64,000 nucleotides of DNA from Bacillota bacterium (GTDB taxonomy: Bacteria > Bacillota > Clostridia > Acetivibrionales > DTU013): contig JAEZRE010000016.1 in the NCBI GenBank assembly GCA_023412915.1, positions 46,316 to 110,315 of the forward strand, read 5' to 3'. Under the pieces are notes generated by a model, which worked only from the letters and a program-made list of their open reading frames with translations, did not search any database and had not been told where the DNA came from. Made by a program: the position numbers and the translations under genes. Shown in pieces: positions 42,368 through 51,507 of this stretch. Every line of letters begins with the position of its first letter. Position 1 is the first letter of the stretch.

Positions 42368-42907
42368 TTACGCGACTCCCGCGAGGTTTTCCTTGAGGGC
42401 ATGCCTCGCCCTGAATATTCTGTTCTTGATGATCGACATAGGCTTCCCGAGCGAATCCGCGATTTCCTTGTAGGACATGCCCTTCTGATGGTACATTATG
42501 ATAGGTACCCTGTATATCTCGGGAAGGCCGTCGATGGCATTCCTCAGTACCTGGGTATGCTCCTTGCGCAGGAAGTATTCCTCGGGTGAATTGCTGCTGC
42601 CCGTGAAATTCTCTATTTCTTCCAGCGAAACAGAGTTGAGTTTTTTACGCCTTACATGATCCAGACAAATATTGGTTGCAACCTTTACGCTCCAGGTCGA
42701 AAACTTATACTGGCTGTCATACTTGGAAAGCGACCTGTAGATTTTGATGAAAGCTTCCTGGGCCATATCGTTGACATCTTCATTGTCTCTGGAGAATTTG
42801 TAGGCCACGGAATAAATCAGCCTTTTATATCTCGAAATTAATTCGGAGAAGGCATCATTAGATCCTTCGAGGCACTGTTTAACCAATTCATTATCTGTTC
42901 TTTCCAT
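42368..42907 (-). CDS. ECF-type RNA polymerase sigma factor
   Basis: A 179-residue sigma-70 family factor with only regions 2 and 4. Region 2 (AFSELISRYKRLIYSVAYKF, then NDMAQEAFIKIYRSL and WSVKVATNICLDHVRR) recognises the -10 element. Region 4 (YKEIADSLGKPMSIIKNRIFRARHAL) recognises -35. No anti-sigma gene is adjacent. The ATG at 42907 lies 8 bases after GGAGG. Its regulon is unknown; the nearby envelope genes make envelope stress a reasonable guess. Confidence 0.9.
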   Translation of the reverse strand: MERTDNELVKQCLEGSNDAFSELISRYKRLIYSVAYKFSRDNEDVNDMAQEAFIKIYRSLSKYDSQYKFSTWSVKVATNICLDHVRRKKLNSVSLEEIENFTGSSNSPEEYFLRKEHTQVLRNAIDGLPEIYRVPIIMYHQKGMSYKEIADSLGKPMSIIKNRIFRARHALKENLAGVA

Positions 42908-43055
42908 TTTAACAACCTCCGGTATTACTTTACGCCTGGTCCGTTTATGACCGGACCGGCCAGGTTTTTTAACTACTGAAATCATTATACGGTTTCAGCT
43001 TCGCCTGCACATCAGCCGGCAGAACGGATTTTCTGCAGGTCACAGGTTTAGTCTT

Positions 43056-43430
43056 TTACCTGGCCGACAGGCCAGTCTCGTGTTTCACCTTTTGGATAGT
43101 ATCGAGCAGGATATCGGAATTCTCACCCTTGCTGACAAAAGCGTCGACCCCGGCAGCCCTGGCAGTCCTCGCTGCCTCGGGCCTGCAGCTCAATGCTACG
43201 ATTGCACACCCCCGCACCAGTTTTCTTAAGGCTGAGACCTCATCCCACATGTTGTTGCCGGAAAGCTCCCAGTCGAGCAATATAATATCTGGCCGAAAAA
43301 CTTCGGCCTTTTCGAATAGACCTGCGGTATCTCCCGCTTCTTCAAACTTGTAATCATCATCATTTTGCTCTAACAATATCATAAGAGCAGAACGTACATC
43401 AGCCTGGTCGTCGGCTATCAGTACCCGCAT
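43056..43430 (-). CDS. Stand-alone response-regulator receiver protein
   Basis: A 124-residue receiver domain without an output domain. The acidic pocket ADDQAD is at 6-11, the phospho-acceptor Asp53 in IILLDWELSG, a conserved Ser in VALSC and the Lys in FVSKG. Single-domain regulators act through protein contacts. It lies in the same orientation as the NarL-type regulator and GAF kinase further upstream but is separated from them by the E3 palindrome. The ATG at 43430 follows GGGGTGATG. Confidence 0.87.
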   Translation of the reverse strand: MRVLIADDQADVRSALMILLEQNDDDYKFEEAGDTAGLFEKAEVFRPDIILLDWELSGNNMWDEVSALRKLVRGCAIVALSCRPEAARTARAAGVDAFVSKGENSDILLDTIQKVKHETGLSAR

Positions 43431-43530
43431 GCCATCACCCCGTTTCAGATTGCTCTGCGATATACTCCCATGCTTCAATTGTAATAAAAAATCCATCCTT
43501 ATGCTTCAATCACATGGGTGGATTTATTCT

Positions 43531-43566
43531 GGCCGGATGGCCTGTTATTTACCTGGCCATCCGGCC
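43531..43566. repeat. 12-bp inverted repeat GGCCGGATGGCC/GGCCATCCGGCC
   Basis: Perfect 12-base arms with a 12-base spacer, lying 100 bases upstream of the receiver gene. No T run follows, so it is either an operator-like site or repeat DNA. Confidence 0.6.
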
Positions 43567-43620
43567 AGGTACTTGAGGAAATCAACGGTTGATTTAAGCA
43601 GGATGAGGTTGAACGGAAGA

Positions 43621-43810
43621 CAGGGACCGCGGGCTGGTGAGGCTGTAGGGATGCATGATGGAGCGACTTAGCGGTACATGCTCATGCAAATATATGGCGA
43701 GGCAAATCCGCCTGCCGTTGAAGGCGGCCTCGCATATCAAAGCATGAGCCTTGAACCGCTCGGAGCTTCATCCCGCATCCATATAACCTCACCAGCCTGC
43801 CATCCCTGCG
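43621..43810. repeat. Palindromic element E3, about 190 bp
   Basis: The left arm (CAGGGACCGCGGGCTGGTGA, ...GGGATGCATGATGGAGC, ...CATGCTCATG) and right arm (CATGAGCC, GAGCTTCATCCCGCATCC, CCTCACCAGCCTGCCATCCC) are imperfect inverses over about 65 bases. The centre (GGCGAGG, CCGCC, GGCGG, CCTCGC) is itself a hairpin. The right half is shared with the DNA next to E2, and the left arm resembles 8150-8200 in E1. It fills the gap between two response-regulator genes and has no coding frame. Confidence 0.8.
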
Positions 43811-43833
43811 TCATACCCAACTGTACTTATGGC

Positions 43834-44469
<636 letters not shown>

Positions 44470-44523
44470 AACAATCCCCCGTACCAACTATCACTATCTA
44501 TTTTTTTCACAAACATCATACTG

Positions 44524-46773
44524 TCAATTATGCACTATACTTCCGACCCATTCAAGCTCAATTACTGTACCCGTCCCCGCTTCGGATGTGACTTTCAGCT
44601 TAGCTCCGACCGCTTCTGCCCGCTCCTTCATTATACCTATGCCGAAATGCTCCGACGTCACGCTTCCAGGGTCAAAGCCTTTTCCGTTGTCAATTATCCT
44701 CAGATTAGAAACTATGACCCCAAGCTGTTCATCCTCATTGGCCTTGAGTTCGATAACCGCCTTAGTAGCTCCTGAATGCTTTGCTATATTGTTCAGAGCC
44801 TCCTGCGTTATCCTGTAAAAAACAATCTTTACCTCCGGCGGCAGTTTTGCCGTGCCTTTCACATTCAGTGACACCGGAATCCTTGCCCGCCCTGTGACAG
44901 CCTCCGAAAGCTGCCTCAGCAAGTCCCCGAGAGGCGCTTCCACCAACGTCGCAGGTCTCAGTTCGAAAAGCAGAGTCCTCATCTCCGCCAGCGCTCCGCG
45001 AGTCAGTTGTCTCAGTTCTTCCAGCCTTTTCAGTCCGTCTTCCCTGTTGCGTTCCCATATCTTTGGCAGAACCTCCGCAATAAGGCTCGATGAAAACAGA
45101 GTCTGTGTGACTGCATCATGCAGGTCCCTTGCAAGTCTGTTCCTTTCGGCCGCAACCGCCATATCCTCGGCCTGCTTCCTGAGCCTGGTATTGTCGATCG
45201 CCAGGGCCGCCTGATCCGCAAATGTCATTGCAAGGCCTATCTCTTCCTTCGTTATCACCCTGACCGGCTGCTTTTCCTCCTTTTTGAAGTAAAGCGCTAT
45301 TCCCCCGTAGACTTCATCCTTGCAGAGCAAAGGCACCGCCATCATGCTGCAGCAGTTGTCATGCAGCCATTTCAGGTGTATATTCTGGGCAGGGCTGTTT
45401 TTATACAGCGAATCTATTTCGTTAAGGTCGTTTTTGACGACCGGTCTTCTTTCGATAAACGACTTGCCGAGAATCCCGTCATCGGAGTTTACCCTGGTCT
45501 CGCTTCCGGTATAATGCGGAAGCCCACAGGAAGCTTCCAGCGTCAGTGTAGCTTTATCCTCCGCGAGCCTGAAGAGAGCGGCGGAATCCGTGTGCAGAAG
45601 CCTCGCAGCCTCCCTCACGATAAACTCGAGTATTTCATCAAGGGATCTGTTCGAGTTCAACGCCCTGAGAATCTCCCTCAATCCTTCCGCTACATGCCTT
45701 CTCTGTTCGTTCTCCTGGAGTTCCCTTCTTTCCTCCTGGTAAAGTCTGGCATTCTCTATGCCAATAACGGCACTTGGAGCAAACATGCTGAATATTCTTT
45801 CATCCTCTGAATTGAATTCCCCGTCGATCCGGCTGAAGGCCGCAATGACGCCAACGGGCCTTGACCCGGCGAAGAGCGGCACATAAAGGCAGGTATGCAT
45901 TTCAGTTATTTCGGCAAGCTTGTGCTCCGGAGTATTTTCTATCCTTTTCCTGTCAAATATCATGGATTCATGGAGCAGAAGGCTCTCCCCTGCAGCAGAA
46001 CCCCTGATCGGTATGCGCATTCCTGCCAGAGCATTATGATTGACACCCGAAAGAACCGCCAGTTCAAGCTCCTCGGTATTTTCATCCACTAGATAAACCG
46101 CTGTTGAATTTGAATTGGTAAGCCTCCTTGCTTCGCCTGCGATCAGCCTGAGCACCGAACCGAGCTCGAGTCTGCTGGTTATGGCTTGCTGGATGCTCAG
46201 AAGCGTTTTTGTTTCATCAGCCCTTTTTGTGGTCTCGTTAAACAGCTTCGCATTCTCGTATTCAATAGCGGCCTGATTCGCGAAGGCTTTTCCCAGTTCG
46301 GTGTGATATGTTTTGTAGAAGCCGGGTTCGCCATGGTCCAGCGTCATTATCCCGATCACATTATCCTTATATATCATGGGCAGGCTCATCCAGCAGCGGA
46401 CATCCTTGTAGACAGTATCCATATACGCGTGCATGTCGTTTCTGAACCTTACTGCAAGTTCAGCCTCCGAAAGTAGGTCGTCGATTACAACCGGCTTTTT
46501 TTCATTCGCAAGCCATTCGACGAAAGGCAGCGGGAAATTCTCCTCCATACCCTTTAAGATAGCCGAACGGTGCGCGATGACTCCGGCCTTTCTTTCGTCG
46601 GTGATAAATATTTTTGAGTTTTTGTATTCGATGATAGTCCTGAGTTTGTCCAGAATAGCTTCCAGCAGCGGCTTCAGCTCCATTGAGGAGGAGACCAGAT
46701 TGGATACGTCAAGCAATGTGGTAAGAAGCTTCGAATTACGCTGCAGGACATCACGGTAACCTGAATTTTCCAT
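44524..46773 (-). CDS. Cytoplasmic multi-GAF sensor histidine kinase (NarX/LiaS-type HisKA_3)
   Basis: A 749-residue soluble kinase with three GAF-type sensing regions (about 20-170, 185-345 and 365-530). A HisKA_3 dimerisation domain follows (NRLARDLHDAVTQTLFSSS, phospho-His in LHDAV), then a HATPase domain with RITQEALNNIAKHSGA (N box) and DNGKGFD (G1 box). There is no membrane helix, so the signal is intracellular (a small ligand, redox or gas). It sits just upstream of the NarL-type regulator. GGGGAT precedes the ATG, and the region to the divergent M14 peptidase gene should hold its promoter. Confidence 0.92.
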   Translation of the reverse strand: MENSGYRDVLQRNSKLLTTLLDVSNLVSSSMELKPLLEAILDKLRTIIEYKNSKIFITDERKAGVIAHRSAILKGMEENFPLPFVEWLANEKKPVVIDDLLSEAELAVRFRNDMHAYMDTVYKDVRCWMSLPMIYKDNVIGIMTLDHGEPGFYKTYHTELGKAFANQAAIEYENAKLFNETTKRADETKTLLSIQQAITSRLELGSVLRLIAGEARRLTNSNSTAVYLVDENTEELELAVLSGVNHNALAGMRIPIRGSAAGESLLLHESMIFDRKRIENTPEHKLAEITEMHTCLYVPLFAGSRPVGVIAAFSRIDGEFNSEDERIFSMFAPSAVIGIENARLYQEERRELQENEQRRHVAEGLREILRALNSNRSLDEILEFIVREAARLLHTDSAALFRLAEDKATLTLEASCGLPHYTGSETRVNSDDGILGKSFIERRPVVKNDLNEIDSLYKNSPAQNIHLKWLHDNCCSMMAVPLLCKDEVYGGIALYFKKEEKQPVRVITKEEIGLAMTFADQAALAIDNTRLRKQAEDMAVAAERNRLARDLHDAVTQTLFSSSLIAEVLPKIWERNREDGLKRLEELRQLTRGALAEMRTLLFELRPATLVEAPLGDLLRQLSEAVTGRARIPVSLNVKGTAKLPPEVKIVFYRITQEALNNIAKHSGATKAVIELKANEDEQLGVIVSNLRIIDNGKGFDPGSVTSEHFGIGIMKERAEAVGAKLKVTSEAGTGTVIELEWVGSIVHN

Positions 46774-46928
46774 TGCATCCCCTGTTTGAGTCCTGATGTG
46801 ATGCCTGAAATCAGCGGCATCCGAGTAAATTGTATATCATTCAATATGAAATATCAAGCAGAACTGGGAACACATTTGGCGAGCTTTATTAATATAATAA
46901 TACATCGAAAGGGATGGGTGGTTGGAGT

Positions 46929-48200
46929 ATGCAAACAGTAGCAACCGGCTCGACCGGGCCGGATGTAAGGGTCGTCCAGAGTATACTTAACAGGATAGGC
47001 TATAATTCAGGCGCGGTGGACGGTGTATTCGGAAGTCAAACACAGCAGGCGGTTGTCGCATTCCAGAGGAATAACGGGCTTACGCCCGACGGTGTAGTAG
47101 GACCGGCTACCTGGAGCGTGCTGAATAAATTTCTCCTGGGGTACGATACATATACGGTCCGCCCCGGAGATACTCTTTACAGTATAGCAAGAAAATATTA
47201 CACGACAGTAAATGCCATAGTCACCGCCAACCCCGGTATCAATCCCAACATGCTATCGGTAGGGCAGCGGCTTATCGTACCATACGGCATAGACGTCGTA
47301 ACGCTTGATATCGCGCCGACATATGAAATCATACAGACCCAGATACGGGGGCTCAAGGCAAGGTATCCGTTTCTGGAAATCGGTTCGGCCGGTAAGAGCG
47401 TCATGGGGAAGGAGCTGACCTGGATCAGGCTCGGAAGAGGCAACAGGGAAGCCCACTATAACGCGACTCACCACGCAAACGAATACATCAATACCCCTGT
47501 GCTTATGAAATTTATAGAGGATTATTCCAGGGCATATTCAACAGGAGGCAGTATCCTCGGTTATAATATCAGGGATCTGTATAATATGACCAGCATATAC
47601 CTTATACCCGTCGTAAACCCCGATGGTATGGACCTTGTACAGTATTGGCCGAATTACGAGGACCCCGCCTATACAAGGGCGGCCAGGCTCAATACGACAG
47701 GCCTCCCGCTTCCAAGCGTATGGAAGGCCAACATCAGAGGAGTTGACCTGAATCTGAACTATCCTGCGGACTGGGAGAAGGAAAAGCAGGAAGAGATAGA
47801 CGCTGGCATCACGAAGCCCGGACCCAGGGATTTCGGAGGAGACGCGCCTCTGTCCGAACCAGAGTCGAGGGCGATGGTGGACTTTACGCGCGCCCACAAT
47901 TTCCGGATAGTTATAGCTTACCATACTCAGGGAGAAGTGATTTACTGGCAATTCGACAATTATGCTCCCCCGCAGTCGCTTACCATCGCAAGGCAATTCG
48001 CTTCGATCAGCGGTTATTCCGTAGAGGCGGGTACCGCGGAAGCAGCATACGCAGGCTACAAGGACTGGTTCCTGCAGGAATACCGCAGGCCGGGCTACAC
48101 AATAGAGACAGGAACAGGAGTCAACCCGGTCGCATTCGGCCAATTGCCGAGGATCTACAGCCAGAACCTCGGGATTCTTCTGCTCGGAGCCGTAATATAG
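46929..48200 (+). CDS. M14 zinc peptidase with peptidoglycan-binding and LysM domains
   Basis: A 423-residue protein. A PG_binding_1 domain (residues 5-57, VRVVQSILNRIGYNSGAVDG) and a LysM (about 72-117, TYTVRPGDTLYSIARKYY) precede an M14 carboxypeptidase domain. Its zinc ligands are HANE (HxxE) and the His in AYHTQGE, and the catalytic Glu lies in YTIETGTG. The layout matches gamma-D-glutamyl-diaminopimelate peptidases that trim wall peptides, including in spores. There is no signal peptide from the ATG at 46929 (GGGTGG upstream), which fits spore-compartment members of the family. Confidence 0.9.
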   Translation: MQTVATGSTGPDVRVVQSILNRIGYNSGAVDGVFGSQTQQAVVAFQRNNGLTPDGVVGPATWSVLNKFLLGYDTYTVRPGDTLYSIARKYYTTVNAIVTANPGINPNMLSVGQRLIVPYGIDVVTLDIAPTYEIIQTQIRGLKARYPFLEIGSAGKSVMGKELTWIRLGRGNREAHYNATHHANEYINTPVLMKFIEDYSRAYSTGGSILGYNIRDLYNMTSIYLIPVVNPDGMDLVQYWPNYEDPAYTRAARLNTTGLPLPSVWKANIRGVDLNLNYPADWEKEKQEEIDAGITKPGPRDFGGDAPLSEPESRAMVDFTRAHNFRIVIAYHTQGEVIYWQFDNYAPPQSLTIARQFASISGYSVEAGTAEAAYAGYKDWFLQEYRRPGYTIETGTGVNPVAFGQLPRIYSQNLGILLLGAVI

Positions 48201-48265
48201 GCAGCGTCGGCGACCGAAAATTAAAAATCCGCATCGACACGGACCGACGCGTATAACACGGTGAA

Positions 48266-49183
48266 TTAAACAGTCAAATGCCTCTCCAGCCAGGCCGAGA
48301 TGTCTTCATAGACCTCGGCCTTGTTTATTTCATTCAGTATTTCATGCCTGCCGCCTTCATAAAGCTTAAAATACAGCTCAGATATTTCGCAGGATCTATA
48401 CCACGCTGACAGCTTTTCCGGTCCTTTCCCGTATTTTCCTACCGGGTCTTCGGCGCCCGAAAGTATCGCAACGGGAAGAGCGGCAGGTATGCCCGACCTT
48501 TCATTGTAAAGCTTGTTAAGTCCCTTAAAGAAGCAGTAATAGAAGCCGGTACTCATGACGTTACCGCAGTACCTGTCATTGTCGTACAGCCGCACTATAT
48601 TTTCATCACGCGACAGCCAGGAAAACTTTGACGCGGGCTTTGCTATCCTTTTATTGTATGAGCCGAAACTTAGGGAATTAAGAAGACCGTTAGGTCTATG
48701 TCCTCCAAAAATCATCGATATTGTGGCGACCGCCAGGCCGAGGCGGACGTCAGGCCCTTTCATAAAGCCCGAACCGGTAAGGATAGCCCCGCTGATTTCC
48801 TTCCCATGCCTTTTTATAAATTCCTGGGCAATAAACGAACCGAAGCTGTGCCCAAGGATGAACAGCGGAAGCCCTGTGTGCTTTTCCCGCAGCAGCCCGG
48901 CAAGTTTCACCTGGTCCTCCACTATCCCGTCGAAGCCGTCATTATCGAGATCGCACAGGTTACCGTTCAATTCGCCCGTTTCGCCATGCCCGCGCAGATC
49001 GGCCGCATAAACGGAAATACCCCTTTCATTGAGGAAACCCGCAAAGTCAGAATACCTGCCTCCATGCTCCGCCATACCGTGTATGATCAGCAATATGCAA
49101 CGCGGTCCGGTTTTGCCGCTCCAGCTGTGAACAAATACTTCCTGTCCGTTGACGCTTGTAAATGTAAAGCTTTCCTGGCTCAT
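48266..49183 (-). CDS. Alpha/beta hydrolase, monoacylglycerol lipase-like
   Basis: A 305-residue serine hydrolase. LLIIHGMAEHGGRYSDFAGFL gives the oxyanion HG motif, AADLRGHGETG the following strand, GHSFGS the nucleophile elbow, and the C-terminal GGRHEILNE the catalytic His. These are the motifs of the lysophospholipase/monoacylglycerol lipase group. The ATG at 49183 follows ACGGAGG. Being just downstream of glpK, it may release glycerol from lipids, but this is inference. Confidence 0.88.
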   Translation of the reverse strand: MSQESFTFTSVNGQEVFVHSWSGKTGPRCILLIIHGMAEHGGRYSDFAGFLNERGISVYAADLRGHGETGELNGNLCDLDNDGFDGIVEDQVKLAGLLREKHTGLPLFILGHSFGSFIAQEFIKRHGKEISGAILTGSGFMKGPDVRLGLAVATISMIFGGHRPNGLLNSLSFGSYNKRIAKPASKFSWLSRDENIVRLYDNDRYCGNVMSTGFYYCFFKGLNKLYNERSGIPAALPVAILSGAEDPVGKYGKGPEKLSAWYRSCEISELYFKLYEGGRHEILNEINKAEVYEDISAWLERHLTV

Positions 49184-49271
49184 AAAGATACCTCCGTATC
49201 CTTTCGGACTTTTCACATCCTTACAACCGATTCTTAAGGCAAACGGCCGTATTATACCGAAGCAAGCCCGC

Positions 49272-50771
49272 TTACCGCTCCTCCCAGCGCATCGAACGGT
49301 CGATTGCCCTTTTCCAGCCCCTGTACAGCTTATCTCTCCGGTCTTTCGTCATTTCGGGCTTGTATTCCCTGCCTATCCTCCAGCTTTGCGAAATCTCATC
49401 CCTGCTTTTCCACAAGCCGGCGCCGAGGCCTGCAAGATAAGCCGCACCGAGCGCTGTAGTCTCGGTGATTTCAGGCCTCTTGACCACCACATCCATAATA
49501 TCCGCCTGGAATTGCATAAGGAAATTGCTTACGCTCGCGCCCCCGTCAACCTTGAGCTCCTCTATCCTTATGCCTGAATCGTCCTGCATGGCCTCAAAAA
49601 CATCCCTGCTCTGGTAAGCTATCGCTTCGAGCACGGCGCGTATAATATGCTCCCTCCGTGTGCCGCGTGTCAGCCCTACAAGAGCTCCCCTCGCGTACAT
49701 ATCCCAATAGGGCGCCCCGAGACCTGTGAATGCCGGGACTATATAAACGCCGTCCGTGTCCTGGACGGTTTCCGCCGCCGAATCCGCCTCCGGGGCGCTG
49801 CCGATCAGCTTTATTTCATCTCTCAGCCATTGTATGGCGGAACCGGCGTTAAAAACGCTGCCCTCAAGCGCATATTCCGCTTTTCCGTCAATGACCCACG
49901 CAATTGTAGTCAACAGTCTGTTCTTTGAAACAATGGGCTTGCTTCCCGTATTCATAAGAATAAAGCAGCCGGTGCCGTACGTATTTTTTGCCGAACCAAC
50001 CCTGTAGCAGGCCTGGCCGAACAATGCGGACTGCTGGTCGCCGGCGATTCCGCTAATGGGTATCTCGATCCCCAGGACGTCCTTTGATGTATTTGCGATG
50101 AAACCTGAGGATTGGACAGGGGTCGGCAGCATGCACCGTGGAATATCGAGTATCCCCAGCAATTCATCGTCCCAATCCAGCGTATTGATATTGAGCAGCA
50201 TCGTTCGCGAGGCATTGGAATAATCAGTTATATGTACCCTGCCCCCAGTGAGCTTCCATACGAGCCAGGAATCCACTGTTCCGGCGAGCAGTTCGCCTGC
50301 CTCTGCTCGTTTACGGGCACCTTCTACGTTATCGAGTATCCATTTGATTTTCGACCCGGAAAAATACGCATCCGTGACAAGGCCTGTTTTCTGTCTTATC
50401 AGGTCGTCATAGCCCCCGGCCTTCAGGTTGTTGCAAATGTCGGCAGATCTGCGGCATTGCCATACTACAGCATTGAATACAGGCTTTCCTGTTGCCCGAT
50501 CCCATACGATGACTGTTTCACGCTGGTTTGTGATACCTATGCAGGCTACCTCGGCCAAGTCTATCTTCGAAGCCTCTATTGCCTCTTTAAGAGAATCGAG
50601 CTGTGTCGACCATATCTCCTCCGGATCGTGCTCGACCCATGCCGGCCTCGGGTAATGCTGCGTCAGCCGCCTGCTCCTGATGCATTCTATTTTTGCACCG
50701 ACGCTGTCGAAGATGACTGCCCTTGAGCTTGTCGTCCCCTGGTCGAGCGCGATAATGTACCGCTTCTCCAT
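49272..50771 (-). CDS. glpK: Glycerol kinase
   Basis: A 499-residue FGGY-family kinase that phosphorylates glycerol to glycerol-3-phosphate. IALDQGTTSSRAVIFD binds phosphate at the N-terminus, ITNQRET and the WQCRRSADIC block follow, and GSAKNTYGTGCFILMNTG and VDGGASVSNFLMQFQADI are the FGGY signatures. The start overlaps the end of the DUF1667 gene by 85 bases, with GGGGAGG for its ribosome-binding site inside that gene. With the upstream oxidoreductases it forms a glycerol-utilisation operon. Confidence 0.95.
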   Translation of the reverse strand: MEKRYIIALDQGTTSSRAVIFDSVGAKIECIRSRRLTQHYPRPAWVEHDPEEIWSTQLDSLKEAIEASKIDLAEVACIGITNQRETVIVWDRATGKPVFNAVVWQCRRSADICNNLKAGGYDDLIRQKTGLVTDAYFSGSKIKWILDNVEGARKRAEAGELLAGTVDSWLVWKLTGGRVHITDYSNASRTMLLNINTLDWDDELLGILDIPRCMLPTPVQSSGFIANTSKDVLGIEIPISGIAGDQQSALFGQACYRVGSAKNTYGTGCFILMNTGSKPIVSKNRLLTTIAWVIDGKAEYALEGSVFNAGSAIQWLRDEIKLIGSAPEADSAAETVQDTDGVYIVPAFTGLGAPYWDMYARGALVGLTRGTRREHIIRAVLEAIAYQSRDVFEAMQDDSGIRIEELKVDGGASVSNFLMQFQADIMDVVVKRPEITETTALGAAYLAGLGAGLWKSRDEISQSWRIGREYKPEMTKDRRDKLYRGWKRAIDRSMRWEER

Positions 50772-51370
50772 TTACATTCCTCCCCGGTAATATTGGCTGT
50801 CGCTATTATGTCCGTGCCGGTGCCCAGGATATCCCGTACGATGACGTCTCCTACTCTTATGGGCGGCCTTGCGGCAACCGAGTTCACTGCCTTCACACAT
50901 TCCTTCAGAAGCTCCTTCGGAAGCGGAGCCGAAGATTTCACAGGCACAAGTACCGGCTTGATCCCGCCTGTTCTTCGGGAACCATCGGTTTTCCGTGCGC
51001 CGTCAGAGTTACCCTGGCTGTCCAGGCTGTCTGAGTTGTCCGGGTTGTCCAAGACGCTTAATGTAGCCAAGCACACGCGGGATTCCGCATTGCCGGTACC
51101 GCCAACACTGTCAGGGCCATCATCGAGCAAACGCACAGTTGTCGTAAGAGTCCGCACGGGATTTGTACACTCGCTTAACGCATATTCGTAACCCCTGGTG
51201 CAGCTGTGGCCCGTTACCTCATACCCAGTCTCCGCGCCTTTTGCTCCTGAACCGGCGCTTCCAGTCTGTGATTGAGTCGCCTCAGGACTTCCACCGGCGT
51301 TTTGGGCCTCCGTCCGGACATTTATTTTACACCCTTTCGGGCATACGATGCATATGATCTCCTTATCCAT
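50687..51370 (-). CDS. DUF1667 protein with low-complexity insertions and an overlapping C-terminal tail
   Basis: A 227-residue protein of the DUF1667 family that accompanies anaerobic glycerol-3-phosphate dehydrogenases and carries Cys residues likely to bind a metal or Fe-S cluster (CIVCPKGC; GHSCTRGYEYALSECTNPVRTLTTTVR). The family is usually about 120 residues. Here there are Ser/Gly/Asp/Asn-rich inserts (about 18-45 and 88-140) and a Ser/Arg-rich tail. The last 28 codons run past the usual end into glpK. GGAGGC precedes the ATG. Confidence 0.8.
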   Translation of the reverse strand: MDKEIICIVCPKGCKINVRTEAQNAGGSPEATQSQTGSAGSGAKGAETGYEVTGHSCTRGYEYALSECTNPVRTLTTTVRLLDDGPDSVGGTGNAESRVCLATLSVLDNPDNSDSLDSQGNSDGARKTDGSRRTGGIKPVLVPVKSSAPLPKELLKECVKAVNSVAARPPIRVGDVIVRDILGTGTDIIATANITGEECKWRSGTLSRSTRGRQAQGQSSSTASVQK

Positions 51371-51384
51371 GATTGCCTCCATTT

Positions 51385-51507
51385 AGTTGCTGTGATTCAG
51401 GTGCAAAACGAAACAAAAGAACCGTCCCTTAAGTTTCACCTTAAGTTTCACTCCATTGCGCAGCAACTATGATTTCAGTTCAAACCGAAACAAAAGAACC
51501 GTCCCTG
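51385..51507 (+). repeat. Two direct copies of a REP-like unit with the GAAACAAAAGAACCGTCCC core
   Basis: Units at about 51385-51430 and 51461-51507 share a TTGCTGTGATTCAGGTGCAAA-like lead and the exact 19-mer core (51410-51428 and 51487-51505). The core is the same as in the palindrome at 41589-41662. The second copy overlaps the end of the oxidoreductase gene. Confidence 0.85.

Noticed and set aside
46876..46898. Sigma-A promoter TTGGCG/TATAAT for the M14 peptidase gene
   Set aside because: The spacer is only 11 bases, too short for a functional sigma-A promoter; another sigma factor may be used.
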